This document shows positions 39,334 through 39,416 of a stretch of DNA of 39,416 nt, piece by piece. Under the pieces are notes generated by a model that was given only the letters and a program-made list of their open reading frames with translations, was not told where the DNA came from and made no database searches. The DNA comes from Candidatus Shapirobacteria bacterium (GTDB taxonomy: Bacteria; Patescibacteriota; Microgenomatia; UBA12405), in assembly GCA_026395315.1 (NCBI GenBank), contig JAPLYY010000069.1, forward strand, positions 1 to 39,416, in the 5' to 3' direction. Position 1 is the stretch's first letter, and every line of letters starts with the position of its first letter. A program made the translations under genes and the position numbers.

Positions 39334-39416
39334 TTATTCCCGTTTTTTCTCCGCACCAATAATATCGCCTCCGACAATCCTCGCTGCCGCCCGGTAACTT
39401 CTCATCTCAATCGAAT
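39334..39416 (-). CDS. C-terminal end of an unidentified gene (partial)
   Basis: The minus-strand frame is open from the window edge to a TAA at 39334-39336 and reads SIEMRSYRAAARIVGGDIIG then AEKKRE. It is too short to identify. It is the gene upstream of ftsH, with a family A repeat in between. Confidence 0.4.
   Translation of the reverse strand, partial: SIEMRSYRAAARIVGGDIIGAEKKRE

Overview
The window looks like part of a genome from the Candidate Phyla Radiation (Patescibacteria), most likely Microgenomates-like. The case rests on tandem two-helix T4SS-pilin-like genes beside a polytopic VirB6/TrbL-like gene, very large 'NVGIGTT' fibre proteins, an intein in FtsH, an insertion in the 23S rRNA, unlinked rRNA genes, and starts without recognisable Shine-Dalgarno sites. 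UGA is used as a stop (for example at 28056-28058), so the code is not the Gracilibacteria/Absconditabacteria one. The taxonomic call is inference from gene content.

Layout. 1-6.5 kb (+): a giant surface fibre protein broken by a frameshift, a membrane-anchored TPR protein with the same C-terminal 'WWI-N' domain, and a DUF559 nuclease-like protein. 6.5-15.4 kb (-): an O-antigen-ligase-like/TPR membrane protein, a LysM-M23 peptidase, Rho, a BrnT-type toxin with a CopG-type antitoxin, RadA and ribosomal protein S1. 15.4-20.1 kb (-): two small hypothetical genes and a tRNA-Ala/23S/5S operon with no 16S gene. The 23S carries an insertion at helix 45 that holds an 82-codon ORF. 20.1-26.96 kb (-): DedA, a GH18-like glycosidase with a 41-aa leader gene, tRNA-Ile, two RimK-type ATP-grasp ligases, an ATP-grasp/retropepsin-like fusion and a 7TM protein. 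27.0-32.0 kb (+): six tandem pilin-like genes, a secreted Cys-rich protein and a polytopic membrane protein. 32.0-39.4 kb: an unknown 698-aa protein (-), a protein with a nucleoside-phosphorylase-like end (+), intein-containing FtsH (-) and the end of one more gene (-).

Two global patterns stand out. First, at least 24 copies of a composite palindromic repeat (core CCCTTGACAGGG plus a variable hairpin plus an AAACCC box), together with several smaller palindromic families, are scattered through the window. They lie not only between genes but in frame inside radA, rho, ftsH, dedA and especially the ATP-grasp genes, much like Rickettsia palindromic elements. Second, most transcription units have a -10-like hexamer only 5-9 nt upstream of the start codon, which predicts widespread leaderless mRNAs.

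Functionally the window combines envelope work (fibre, glycan polymerase, M23, GH18, DedA), a putative pilus or secretion locus, a probable peptide-ligation pathway (ATP-grasp, retropepsin-like and 7TM) and core information processing (Rho, RadA, S1, rRNA, FtsH).
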